A stretch of DNA of 64,000 nucleotides from Celerinatantimonas diazotrophica. Lineage in GTDB: Bacteria > Pseudomonadota > Gammaproteobacteria > Enterobacterales > Celerinatantimonadaceae. The translations under genes and the position numbers were made by a program. Below are positions 37,720 through 45,900 of the stretch, piece after piece. Position 1 is the first letter of the stretch; the number at the start of each line of letters is the position of its first letter. The stretch covers positions 558,001-622,000 of the forward strand of contig NZ_SMGD01000011.1 in assembly GCF_004339545.1 (NCBI RefSeq), in the 5' to 3' direction. The notes beneath the pieces were generated by a model. It saw only the letters and a program-made list of their open reading frames with translations. It searched no databases and had not been told where the DNA came from.

Positions 37720-38031
37720 TTAACCTTCCTCCATCTTTTGGTAAAGCGCAATGAGCTCAGCGATCAATTCACCCGCTAACATCGCCGTCATGATATGATC
37801 TTGAGCATGCACCATAATCAGTGTCATCGGGACCTTCCCCTCGCCCTGATCATCGCTGATGAGTTGCGTTTGAACCTTATGCGCTTCGCTAATAAATGAC
37901 TGCGCCTGCTTGACACATTCCTCAGCCTTGGTGAAGTCACCACTTTTAGCACAGTTAAGACCTTCATAATATAAGCTGCGGGCTTGGCCTGCGTTGACAA
38001 TAATGCCCATGACTACTTGTTCTAAATCCAT
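37720..38031 (-). CDS. PTS lactose/cellobiose-type EIIA
   Basis: A 103-residue protein of the lactose/cellobiose IIA family: MDLEQVVMGIIVNAGQARSL, then the phosphorylation-site helix MTLIMVHAQDHIMTAML, in which a histidine accepts phosphate from HPr. The start at 38031 overlaps the stop of the preceding glycosidase gene (TGATG), so translation is coupled. It passes phosphate to the IIB encoded at 40812-41132. Confidence 0.9.
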   Translation of the reverse strand: MDLEQVVMGIIVNAGQARSLYYEGLNCAKSGDFTKAEECVKQAQSFISEAHKVQTQLISDDQGEGKVPMTLIMVHAQDHIMTAMLAGELIAELIALYQKMEEG

Positions 38032-39428
38032 CACTTTTCTCCGCATTCAAACCCATGTTCCTGAACAATTTGCGCAATCCAATGACCACTTTTTTTAATC
38101 GTGCGCTGCTGAGTTTTCAAATCTAACGCAACAAAGCCATAGCGATTTTTATAAGCATTCGCCCACGACCAACAATCGATAAACGTCCACAAATGATAAC
38201 CACGACAGTTGGCTCCTTGCGACATTGCTTTATTTATCCAGATTAAATGGTCTCGGATAAATTCGATTCGATAATCATCCTGTACTTGACCATCGACTAA
38301 AAATCGCTCTTCATCTTCGACTCCCATACCATTTTCAGAGATATAACAGGGAATATTGCCGTAGTTATTTTTAAGATTGAGTAAAATATCATAGACCCCC
38401 TTGGCATAGATCTCCCAGCCCCGATACCGATTCATCTTCCTGCCTGGCATCTCATACGGTTCAAAAAACCATTCAGGTAACATGGGTCCATCAGGATTAA
38501 CGGCATTGAGTCGCGCTTTAACTCGCCGTGGTTGATAGTAGTTCACCCCGAGCATATCTACCTTACCAGAGCGAAGTAACTCTTTATCCTCAGGCTGGGT
38601 TTGCGGCGCTACCGAGTAATCAGCCATCAGTTGAGCTAACTCATGCGGGTATTGTCCAAGTACTGCTGGGTCTAAAAAGCTACGATTAAACAGCAAATCG
38701 GCGATTCGAGCTGCTTTTTCATCACTGGGATGAGATGAACGCGGATAGGAAGGGGTAAGATTTAACACAATACCAATCTGGCCATTTTGCGCGCTGTCAT
38801 GATAAGCACTGACCGCCTTCGCGTGGGCTATCATAGTGTTATACGCCACCTGAACGGCTCGCTTAAAATCGACCACATTCGGATAATGCGCATCATATAA
38901 ATACCCCTGTTCCACAGGCACAATCGGCTCATTAAAAGTAAACCAATAACGGACATCTTGGCCAAACAACTCAAAGCAAGTTTTTGCATACTCAACATAG
39001 GCATCAACCACTTCCCGATTTTCCCATCCACCTTTCTCTTGCATCACTAATGGCATATCAAAATGAAACAAGCAGATGAAGGGTTCGATACCAGCATCTT
39101 TGAGCTCTCGGATCATACTTGAGTAAAACGTCACCGCTTTCGGGTTGACCGCTCCTACGCCATCAGGAATCAATCTGGCCCAAGAAATAGAAGTGCGAAA
39201 ACTGTTATGTCCAAGTTGCTTCATCAACTGAATATCACTTTTATAGTTTTCATAAAAAGTTGATGTCTGAGCGGGGCCGACTTCATCAAAAAATCGCCCG
39301 GGTTGTTGCTCGAACCAATGGTCCCAAATCGTTGGGGCTTTGCCATCTGCTAAGCTGGCACCTTCACTTTGTGCAGCAGAAGAAGCACTGCCCCACCAAA
39401 AATCATTTGGAAACTTATAGAAACACAT
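38031..39428 (-). CDS. 6-phospho-beta-glucosidase, glycoside hydrolase family 1
   Basis: A 465-residue GH1 enzyme with the N-terminal FPNDFWWGSASSAAQSEG motif, the acid/base glutamate E167 in TFNEP and the nucleophile E365 in ISENGMG. It would hydrolyse the phosphorylated disaccharide brought in by the PTS proteins, giving glucose 6-phosphate plus glucose or an aglycone. It lies 14 bp after the IIC gene. The substrate (cellobiose or other beta-glucosides) is inferred from the PTS family. Confidence 0.92.
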   Translation of the reverse strand: MCFYKFPNDFWWGSASSAAQSEGASLADGKAPTIWDHWFEQQPGRFFDEVGPAQTSTFYENYKSDIQLMKQLGHNSFRTSISWARLIPDGVGAVNPKAVTFYSSMIRELKDAGIEPFICLFHFDMPLVMQEKGGWENREVVDAYVEYAKTCFELFGQDVRYWFTFNEPIVPVEQGYLYDAHYPNVVDFKRAVQVAYNTMIAHAKAVSAYHDSAQNGQIGIVLNLTPSYPRSSHPSDEKAARIADLLFNRSFLDPAVLGQYPHELAQLMADYSVAPQTQPEDKELLRSGKVDMLGVNYYQPRRVKARLNAVNPDGPMLPEWFFEPYEMPGRKMNRYRGWEIYAKGVYDILLNLKNNYGNIPCYISENGMGVEDEERFLVDGQVQDDYRIEFIRDHLIWINKAMSQGANCRGYHLWTFIDCWSWANAYKNRYGFVALDLKTQQRTIKKSGHWIAQIVQEHGFECGEK

Positions 39429-39442
39429 ACTGACTCCTTCTA

Positions 39443-40795
39443 TTAGACGGCTGCCGGATTGCCATGGCCATGGTGAGCATCCGCTTCTTTTTGTGCTTTT
39501 TGTTCAGCCATTTTTTGCTGTTCTTGTTTGAGTAGCTGTTTTTCATAAGCTTTTAAAAACGGCCAGTACATCAATGCAGCTGAGCACATACAGAACAAAC
39601 ACATAAACACCGGAGAAATAGCCCAGTTTGCAGCCCAAGAGGCACCAATTGGAGCTGGCGTGGTCCATGCAGTTAGCGATACCACTCGAGGTAGAAAACC
39701 CATAGCAGTCACGGTATAAGCAATAACGGCATTAATCATCGGAATAAAGACAAACGGCAGGAATAAAATGGGGTTCATAATCACTGGCGCGCCAAATAAG
39801 ATCGGTTCGTTAATGTTAAATAACCCCGGAATCACACCTAACTTACCAATCGCTCGTAAATGTGCTTCTTTACTTCGAATCAGTAAGAACGCTAGCGGTA
39901 AGGTCGAACCAACACCACCAATCAATAGATAGTGATCCCAAAACCCTTGTGTATAAATATGTGGGATAGCCTCTCCAGCAGCCAAAGCAACCTGATTGGC
40001 TGACAAATTAGCCATCCAAAATGGGTTCATAATCCCAGTCACAATTAATGACCCGTGAACCCCACAAAACCATAAGATCTGACAGACAAATACGGATAAT
40101 AATACCGCAGGCAAACTATCGGATGCTGAAACCAATGGTTTTAAGGCAGACATAATCGCCTCAGGTAAAATCATGCCAGTATAATGCTGTAGCAGTAAAT
40201 TGAGTGGGTATAAGGTAAAGATAATCGCCAAAACTGGAATTAAAATTTCAAACGAGCGTGATACACCGGCTGGAACCTGTTCAGGCAGACGAATCGTCAC
40301 ATTATGCCGTTTTAAAAAGGCATACACCTCGGTTGCATAGATGGCGACAATCAGTGCTGTAAAGATCCCTTGACCGGCAAAATACTGAGTTGAAATTTGC
40401 CCATCTTTGAACGGCGCCGCAACCAGTAAAAACGACATGAGCGAGAGCAGTCCTGTCGTAATTGGATCCAGTTTATAATGTCGCGCTAAACTGGATGCAA
40501 CGCCCACCGAAATAAATAGTGTCATCACTCCCATACTAAGGTTAAAAGGTAGCATCAACATGTCTCGATGCGCCGCTGAAAAATCAAGCCAAGCCCGTGC
40601 AAATCCCCACGTTGTATCTTTAGAAAATGGTGGAAAAATAAATACCAGCATAAATGAGCCGACAATCATAAACGGCAATGCGGCAATAAAACCATCACGG
40701 ATGGAGGTTACATATTTTTGCTGACCAATTTTTCCAGCAAGAGGGGTGAGCTTTTGCTCAATCGCTATTGACATTTTATCAAGTAGATTGCTCAT
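39443..40795 (-). CDS. PTS lactose/cellobiose-type EIIC permease
   Basis: A 450-residue membrane permease with about ten helices. Diagnostic EIIC motifs are IRDGFIAALPFMIVGS, WFCGVHGSLIVTGIMNPFW, LPLAFLLIRSKEAH and NINEPILFGAPVIMNPILF, in which the NEP and GVHG residues form the sugar site. The C terminus is a charged, His- and Lys-rich tail. It is 16 bp downstream of the IIB gene. Confidence 0.93.
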   Translation of the reverse strand: MSNLLDKMSIAIEQKLTPLAGKIGQQKYVTSIRDGFIAALPFMIVGSFMLVFIFPPFSKDTTWGFARAWLDFSAAHRDMLMLPFNLSMGVMTLFISVGVASSLARHYKLDPITTGLLSLMSFLLVAAPFKDGQISTQYFAGQGIFTALIVAIYATEVYAFLKRHNVTIRLPEQVPAGVSRSFEILIPVLAIIFTLYPLNLLLQHYTGMILPEAIMSALKPLVSASDSLPAVLLSVFVCQILWFCGVHGSLIVTGIMNPFWMANLSANQVALAAGEAIPHIYTQGFWDHYLLIGGVGSTLPLAFLLIRSKEAHLRAIGKLGVIPGLFNINEPILFGAPVIMNPILFLPFVFIPMINAVIAYTVTAMGFLPRVVSLTAWTTPAPIGASWAANWAISPVFMCLFCMCSAALMYWPFLKAYEKQLLKQEQQKMAEQKAQKEADAHHGHGNPAAV

Positions 40796-40811
40796 TATTG
40801 TCTCCTTGCAA

Positions 40812-41132
40812 TCAAGCTTTGTTCTGAATCAATTCAATCGCCTGAGCGAGCACATTTTTGCCATTTTGCATCCCGTAATCACTCATACCGATCACGTCGA
40901 CTGGAACACCAAAAGGTTGCGCTCGTTGGGTTAGGTCATCCTTGAGATATTTCACCTGAGGACCAATTAAAACCACTTGATACTGACCAACCTGTTGCTC
41001 AAACTCGCTGACGCTATATGCATCGATTTGCACATCAATCTCTTGCTCTTCAGCAGCTGTACGCATTTTGGTCACCAATAAACTGGTTGACATACCCGCA
41101 GAGCAACACAACATAATTTGATACATCTTCAT
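40812..41132 (-). CDS. PTS lactose/cellobiose-type EIIB
   Basis: A 106-residue protein with the P-loop MLCCSAGMSTSLLVTKM; the second cysteine (C10) is the phosphocysteine. It is the first gene of the IIB-IIC-glycosidase-IIA operon. A GGGAG ribosome site precedes the ATG. The promoter is predicted at the edge of the 52-bp palindrome. Confidence 0.93.
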   Translation of the reverse strand: MKMYQIMLCCSAGMSTSLLVTKMRTAAEEQEIDVQIDAYSVSEFEQQVGQYQVVLIGPQVKYLKDDLTQRAQPFGVPVDVIGMSDYGMQNGKNVLAQAIELIQNKA

Positions 41133-41156
41133 CTCCCAAAATAGAATCTCCAGATC

Positions 41157-41185
41157 AAAATAGAACCAAAGGAAACATTTGGAAA
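41157..41185 (-). promoter_or_regulatory. Predicted promoter of the PTS operon, overlapped by the palindrome
   Basis: On the minus strand TTTCCA and TATTTT are 17 bp apart. The -35 lies inside the 52-bp palindrome, so a bound repressor would block it. The assignment rests on consensus and spacing only. Confidence 0.4.
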
Positions 41186-41213
41186 CCGGTTTCCAAATGT
41201 TTCCTTTGGTTCT
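41162..41213. promoter_or_regulatory. Perfect 52-bp palindrome with LacI-type operator core
   Basis: All 26 base pairs of the two arms match, centred between 41187 and 41188. The core TGGAAACCGGTTTCCA is a LacI-family-like operator. GGAAAC recurs 10 bp outward in each arm (starting 41171 and 41181 on the plus strand), giving two nested half-site pairs on one face of the helix. It lies between two divergent PTS transcription units and probably controls both. Confidence 0.75.
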
Positions 41214-41360
41214 GTGTATCGGATCACGAGATCTAATTAAGAAACGTCAATAAATGTGATGGTTAGCGAATAAATCACGAAGGCCACAATATATCCGGCT
41301 CACAACCGTTATTATGGAAAACGGGAAAATGACAAGTCTTTCGGTGGTTAAATATACGTG

Positions 41361-42677
41361 ATGAATGAAGCCTGGCTGCAATTGTTTGCCAACGCAGTTG
41401 AAGAATATATTACCCCTATAGCTAAAGTGCTTTCTCAGAGTAAACATATCACTGCAATGCGAGATAGCTTTCAGTTAGCGATGCCATTTATTATTGTGGG
41501 AAGCTTATTTATCCCTTTTTTATATCCCCCGGTTACCGCTGATTCAACGAGTGGTTGGATGCATGTTTGGTATCAGTTTTCCCAAAATTACCACTCATTA
41601 TTGTTACCGCCTTACCAGATCACATTTGGGGTGATTAGCTTAGCTATTGCCTTTGGTGCTTCAGCGAGTTTAGCCAAACAGTATCAGCTACCTCAGCGTC
41701 TGTGCGGACTCACCAGTTGCACCGCTTTTTTACTGCTAATTGGTCTTTTGCGGGATCAATCCCAGGCCTACCAATATCTGGGAACAGCAGGAATGTTTAC
41801 CGCGCTATTTGCCAGCTTTTATAGTGTTGAAATGATTCGCCTGTGCCAACGGTTAGGCTGGGTCATCAAGCTCCCTGAAGAAGTCCCTCAAATTACCCAA
41901 CGCGGTTTTGCACTGATCATCCCACTATTAATGATTATGATTTCGCTGACGATATTTAGTGAATTGATTTACCAATATACAGGCGCAACATTTCCGAAGC
42001 TGGTTGAGCAGGTTTTTCAGCCGTTAGTTGTGGCATCTGATTCACTCCCTGCCATTATTGTCTCACTGCTGGTCTGTAGTTTATTGTGGTTTATCGGCAT
42101 TCATGGCTCTATTTTGGTCAGTAGTATTATGACGCCATTTTGGATGACAAATTTGACGGCCAACCAATTAGCACTGGCTGCTGGGAAAGTCCCAACCCAT
42201 ACATTTGTACAAGCATTCTGGGATTATTATCTACTCATTGGCGGGGTCGGTTCCACGCTACCGCTAATATTTATGGCGATGCGCAGTCGCTCTCGTCAAC
42301 TCCGCTCAGTAGGAAAATTAGGGGTTGTTCCCTCTTTATTTAACATTAATGAACCCATTCTGTTCGGCTTTCCCATCATTATGAACCCGCTATTTTTTCT
42401 TCCCTTTATGTTAGTTCCAGTGATCAATGCATGTATAGCATGGTATCTCACTCAAATTAACTGGCTGAGCCGTTTTGTAGCCATGTTGCCATGGTCAACT
42501 CCAGGCCCTATTGGAGCATCTTGGGCCGCCAACGGCAGTTTGAACAACGCTTGTATGAGCCTTCTGGCAATTTGTCTATCTTGGATCATTTATCGTCCTT
42601 TCTTTAAAGCACACGAAAAGTTATTGCTTGAACAAGAACAAAAAAGAAGCATCTCACAGCATAATAGCGACAATTAA
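41361..42677 (+). CDS. Second PTS lactose/cellobiose-type EIIC, solo gene
   Basis: A 438-residue permease clearly paralogous to the IIC at 39443-40795: MRDSFQLAMPFIIVGSLFIP, WFIGIHGSILVSSIMTPFW, LPLIFMAMRSRSRQ and NINEPILFGFPIIMNPLFF. No IIA, IIB or glycosidase follows, so it must borrow the divergent operon's IIB and IIA or work without them. The ATG at 41361 is used; a GTG lies one codon upstream. No clear ribosome site is visible. Confidence 0.88.
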   Translation: MNEAWLQLFANAVEEYITPIAKVLSQSKHITAMRDSFQLAMPFIIVGSLFIPFLYPPVTADSTSGWMHVWYQFSQNYHSLLLPPYQITFGVISLAIAFGASASLAKQYQLPQRLCGLTSCTAFLLLIGLLRDQSQAYQYLGTAGMFTALFASFYSVEMIRLCQRLGWVIKLPEEVPQITQRGFALIIPLLMIMISLTIFSELIYQYTGATFPKLVEQVFQPLVVASDSLPAIIVSLLVCSLLWFIGIHGSILVSSIMTPFWMTNLTANQLALAAGKVPTHTFVQAFWDYYLLIGGVGSTLPLIFMAMRSRSRQLRSVGKLGVVPSLFNINEPILFGFPIIMNPLFFLPFMLVPVINACIAWYLTQINWLSRFVAMLPWSTPGPIGASWAANGSLNNACMSLLAICLSWIIYRPFFKAHEKLLLEQEQKRSISQHNSDN

Positions 42678-43088
42678 TTCCCCACTCGCACAAAATCATA
42701 TTGAAATCTCCACGCATTGTAAAAACCACAAGACAGGTATGGTAGAGCAGATAAATACTCTGCAAGGAGGGAAATCCATTGTCATCAATATTTTTAGGGG
42801 TATTTATATTAAATATTTTAATATCGGGAGCCAGATCAAAGACTTTACGCTCAAAAAAATCTATTTTCTTAAACAATTGACCAACATGTTATTAACTTTT
42901 CATGAGTAATCAGGTTTCATCGCTTTACATTACCGAATTTTCTTACTTTGACTTTAAGCTCGATGATCGGTTAGCAAAGCAATTGAAGAATAATATTGAC
43001 AAAAAAGTTATCAATAAGTTTTTTTAACACGTTAAGCCCAACGAGCAACTGCTCGTATCTATCTATTTATTGAGTAAAGGAGAACAGC
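42678..43088. other. Gene-free interval before the aldehyde dehydrogenase
   Basis: 411 bp. AAGGAGGG at 42765-42772 precedes a TTG frame of 33 codons (42779-42880) that I do not trust as a gene. A small hairpin ACGAGC/GCTCGT sits at 43041-43056, just before the next gene's GGAG ribosome site. Confidence 0.4.
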
Positions 43089-44480
43089 ATGGCTTACGCA
43101 ACAACCAATCCATATACAGCAGAGGTCGTTAAAACTTTTGCTGATGCAACTGACGAGCAAGTTCAACAGACTTTAGAAAACGGTCACAAAGCATTTTTAT
43201 CTTGGAAGGAAACGCCTTATTCTACGCGTGGCGAAATTCTGCAAAAGGCAGCCGATCTCTTGCGCCAAAATTGTGATCACTACGCTCAGTTACTGACCTT
43301 AGAAATGGGTAAATTATTGAGCGAAGCAAAAGGTGAAGTCGAACTATCTGCTCAAATTATCGAATATTATGTGCAAAATGCCGAACGACTCTTAGCGCCA
43401 CGCAACTTAGAAGTGACCGATCCAGCCGAAGGCAAAGCAATATTGGTCAATGATCCTTTAGGGATCATTCTGGCGATTGAACCTTGGAACTTCCCATTTT
43501 ATCAAATCGCTCGTATTTTAGCGCCACAGCTCTCTGCCGGAAATGTGGTTATTCTAAAACACGCTTCTAATGTTCCCCAATGCGCAGCCGCGTTTGAGCA
43601 GCTAATGCGCGATGCAGGTCTGCCTGATGGGTGCTTTACCAATCTTTATGCTACCCGCAGTCAGATTGAAATGATCCTCAACAACAAACACGTCCAAGGT
43701 GTCGCGCTGACCGGTTCAGAAGCCGCAGGTGCTCAAGTTGCCGCAACCGCAGCCAAAGCCCTTAAAAAATCAACGATGGAACTAGGCGGGGCCGATGCGT
43801 TTGTCGTACTAAAAGATGCGGATATGGAAAAAACCGTGAAGTGGGCAGTCTTCGGCCGTCACTGGAACGGCGGGCAAGTTTGTGTCTCTTCAAAACGGAT
43901 GATCATCGAAGCCGATGTTTACGATGAATTCATGCGGCAGTACCAAGAAGGGGTTGCTGCACTTAAAGCAGGCGACCCGATGGATAGCGAAACTACCCTC
44001 GCCCCACTGTCCTCGCAAGGTGCTGCGGATGATGTGAAAGAACAAATCCGTCAAGCAGTGAGCCACGGTGCTACAGCGATTGAAGTGGGTCCTAAAGTTC
44101 CCGAACAAGGCGCATTTGTACAACCAACGATTCTGACTAATGTCACCCCTGACAATCCAGCTTATTATTGGGAATTTTTCGGCCCAGTATCGATGATCCT
44201 CAAAGCCAAAGATGAAGCTGAAGCGATTGCTATCGCTAACGATTCACCATTTGGTTTAGGCGGTAGTGTCTTTACCCAGGATGAAGCACATGGGCTCGAA
44301 GTTGCCAAACAGATCTCAACTGGCATGGTCTTTGTGAACCATCCCACCATGGTGAAAGCCGACCTGCCATTTGGTGGCGTTCGTCGCTCCGGATATGGCC
44401 GTGAACTGCTTGATTTAGGGCTTAAAGAGTTCGTTAACCATAAACTAATTGATGTCGTTGATATTGACGCACCATTCTAG
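43089..44480 (+). CDS. NAD(P)-dependent succinate-semialdehyde-type aldehyde dehydrogenase
   Basis: A 463-residue aldehyde dehydrogenase. The general base glutamate is E231 in MELGGADAF and the nucleophile is C265 in GGQVCVSSKR. The EPWNFPFYQ and VALTGSEAAGAQVA nucleotide-binding blocks are intact, and the C terminus KADLPFGGVRRSGYGREL is typical. The closest recognisable group is the E. coli YneI (Sad) type succinate-semialdehyde dehydrogenase, shorter than GabD. Lactaldehyde or other small aldehydes are possible substrates. It is monocistronic, with AAAGGAGA before the ATG and a strong terminator after it. Confidence 0.85.
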   Translation: MAYATTNPYTAEVVKTFADATDEQVQQTLENGHKAFLSWKETPYSTRGEILQKAADLLRQNCDHYAQLLTLEMGKLLSEAKGEVELSAQIIEYYVQNAERLLAPRNLEVTDPAEGKAILVNDPLGIILAIEPWNFPFYQIARILAPQLSAGNVVILKHASNVPQCAAAFEQLMRDAGLPDGCFTNLYATRSQIEMILNNKHVQGVALTGSEAAGAQVAATAAKALKKSTMELGGADAFVVLKDADMEKTVKWAVFGRHWNGGQVCVSSKRMIIEADVYDEFMRQYQEGVAALKAGDPMDSETTLAPLSSQGAADDVKEQIRQAVSHGATAIEVGPKVPEQGAFVQPTILTNVTPDNPAYYWEFFGPVSMILKAKDEAEAIAIANDSPFGLGGSVFTQDEAHGLEVAKQISTGMVFVNHPTMVKADLPFGGVRRSGYGRELLDLGLKEFVNHKLIDVVDIDAPF

Positions 44481-44512
44481 AGAGCCATTTCATCAATCTC
44501 TATCCTTTCTAT

Positions 44513-44537
44513 GGCGGGCTAAATGCCCGCCTTTTTT
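44513..44537 (+). terminator. Intrinsic terminator of the aldehyde dehydrogenase gene
   Basis: GGCGGGC, loop TAAAT, GCCCGCC, then TTTTTT. Confidence 0.9.
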
Positions 44538-44575
44538 ATCTAAATGACACCCATTGAAAAACCCTCGATAACACA

Positions 44576-44603
44576 TTGTATTAAAGAGCAATCAGCGTAA
44601 AAT
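44576..44603 (+). promoter_or_regulatory. Predicted promoter of tRNA-Ser
   Basis: TTGTAT (44576-44581) and TAAAAT (44598-44603) are 16 bp apart and followed by a G+C-rich discriminator GCCCCC, as at stringently controlled stable-RNA promoters. Confidence 0.5.
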
Positions 44604-44616
44604 ATGCCCCCGAAAC

Positions 44617-44706
<90 letters not shown>

Positions 44707-44780
44707 ACCACAACACTACAACCAATAGAAAAATCAATATCTTACGGCAGTGGGCCGACTCCCAAACTATTTTTAGGCAC

Positions 44781-44802
44781 AAAAAAAACCGCTAAAAGCG
44801 GG
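44781..44802 (-). terminator. Terminator of the phage lysis gene block
   Basis: On the minus strand CCGCT, loop TTT, AGCGG, followed by eight T. It closes the minus-strand phage-derived genes before the tRNA. Confidence 0.8.
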
Positions 44803-44840
44803 TCTTTTAAGAATCTCAAAATAGAGAGGATTAATAAAAT

Positions 44841-45011
44841 TTAAGCAGCCTTATTTTTTGCTTTACGACGCCCTTGTAACTCTTCATGAGTAGGGGCTGT
44901 GTGCTCAAATAATTTAGGTGACACTTTCAACAACAAATCTACAGCTTCACTCATACGACTAAAAACTGCAGTTGTTTCAAATTTTTTCTCTTGAGTAGTT
45001 TCTTTTTGCAT
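44841..45011 (-). CDS. Small hypothetical protein of the phage-derived block
   Basis: A 56-residue protein beginning MQKETTQEKKFETTAVFSRM and ending in a basic RRKAKNKAA tail. The GAGGAGG ribosome site immediately upstream of 45011 supports this start. I recognise no family. The charged, soluble composition suggests a small accessory phage protein. It is the last gene before the terminator at 44781-44802. Confidence 0.5.
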   Translation of the reverse strand: MQKETTQEKKFETTAVFSRMSEAVDLLLKVSPKLFEHTAPTHEELQGRRKAKNKAA

Positions 45012-45084
45012 AAATCGTCCTCCTCTACCCATTTACTACATCTAGGCAAAATCAACAACGATAATCCGTTATCTGCATCAATAT

Positions 45085-45107
45085 CAAAAAATGGGGAAAA
45101 CATTCCC
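45085..45107 (-). terminator. Terminator-like hairpin
   Basis: On the minus strand GGGAA, loop TGTT, TTCCC, then CATTTTTT. It separates the 76-residue membrane protein gene from the small gene downstream. Confidence 0.6.
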
Positions 45108-45120
45108 ACAAAAGAACTAA

Positions 45121-45351
45121 CTACTTGTTTCTTTTTATTCTTTGAACAATAAAGTTATAAATCACAATAGAGGTTACAATCAGGGTGACAATATCGCCAG
45201 CCTGAAAATGGAACTGGCCATGAATGAGTTGATCAAAAGAGGCCGATAACAATGACTTTGCAAAGCCACTGTTTTGCACACTCTTAGATAAGGCAATCCC
45301 AGAGGATACATTTGAAGCAGTCTGGCTCAATTGGCTTGTGTGTCTTGCCAT
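45121..45351 (-). CDS. Small membrane protein of the lysis cassette (holin- or antiholin-like)
   Basis: A 76-residue protein with one membrane helix near 53-70 (DIVTLIVTSIVIYNFIVQRI) and a short basic end (KRNK). It follows the spanin genes and overlaps the Rz1-like gene by 25 bp, a spacing common in phage lysis blocks. A holin or holin-regulator role is inferred from size, topology and position only. Confidence 0.45.
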   Translation of the reverse strand: MARHTSQLSQTASNVSSGIALSKSVQNSGFAKSLLSASFDQLIHGQFHFQAGDIVTLIVTSIVIYNFIVQRIKRNK

Positions 45352-45602
45352 TGTCTTAAACTCCGTTTATCTGAGTTACAACGTTGAAGTGCCGCACGTA
45401 AATCAATCCAGTAATGCACTAAATCATAATTCACGGCAGGGATTGTTAGTTTCTTAGGTTCATCGGTGGGCTGGATATATTCCTGCGGCAGCAAAATTTT
45501 ATCGTGCTGAATTCTGACTATTATCTTTTGAACGGGAAGAGCCGAGCAAGCGGATAACAGCATCGGGAACACGAGCAATAGACCACGATTTAACTTTGTC
45601 AT
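45327..45602 (-). CDS. Rz1-like outer-membrane spanin lipoprotein
   Basis: A 91-residue lipoprotein: a signal peptide with lipobox LSAC (cysteine near residue 19), then a short periplasmic region with KIIVRIQHDKILLPQEYIQP and the late ALQRCNSDKRSLRQWQ motif of P2 LysC/Rz1-type o-spanins. It starts inside the end of the endolysin-spanin frame in a different register and overlaps it by 104 bp, the standard Rz/Rz1 embedded arrangement. It would pair with the i-spanin segment to fuse inner and outer membranes in the last step of lysis. Confidence 0.75.
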   Translation of the reverse strand: MTKLNRGLLLVFPMLLSACSALPVQKIIVRIQHDKILLPQEYIQPTDEPKKLTIPAVNYDLVHYWIDLRAALQRCNSDKRSLRQWQDTQAN

Positions 45603-45900
45603 TTGTTTTTCTCAGTCCTTCAAGTTTGTCCGAAAGCTCAGCTAATTGAGTACGCTGCAGAGCCAGTTCATTGTTCCTCTGGAGCAATATCTGTTCGCGG
45701 CGTTTAATTTCTTGTTTAAGGGCGTGGTTATCAGCTTCTGAGGACGATAACGACTCGGCCAGCTCATTGTGGTTCGTCGTGAGTGTTTGAATATCCTTGT
45801 GGGCCGAGGTCAGGTCGGAATGTAATCCACCGATGCGCCATTGCTGAAAGCCAACAAATAGCGCCAGACCCAAGCAGGCCCAGATAGCAAGTTTACTCAC
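45499..45900 (-). CDS. Possible independently initiated i-spanin (Rz-like) within the fusion frame
   Basis: A GTG at 45898-45900, in frame with the fusion, follows TGAGGATATATCCC, a good ribosome site. Translation from it would give a 133-residue protein starting MSKLAIWACLGLALF, exactly the N-in, single-helix layout of an i-spanin. This offers an alternative to an obligate fusion. Confidence 0.45.
   Translation of the reverse strand: MSKLAIWACLGLALFVGFQQWRIGGLHSDLTSAHKDIQTLTTNHNELAESLSSSEADNHALKQEIKRREQILLQRNNELALQRTQLAELSDKLEGLRKTNDKVKSWSIARVPDAVIRLLGSSRSKDNSQNSAR

Noticed and set aside
41162-41213. The 52-bp palindrome as a terminator
   Set aside because: It lies upstream of two divergent genes, has no T tract and contains LacI-type half-sites, so an operator is more likely.
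42779-42880. TTG-started 33-codon frame after AAGGAGGG
   Set aside because: A good ribosome-site sequence but rare start codon, no conservation evidence and no recognisable product.
42628-42909. Overlapping 90- and 93-residue ORFs after the solo EIIC gene
   Set aside because: They lie on opposite strands of an A+T-rich interval with no ribosome site or recognisable motif.
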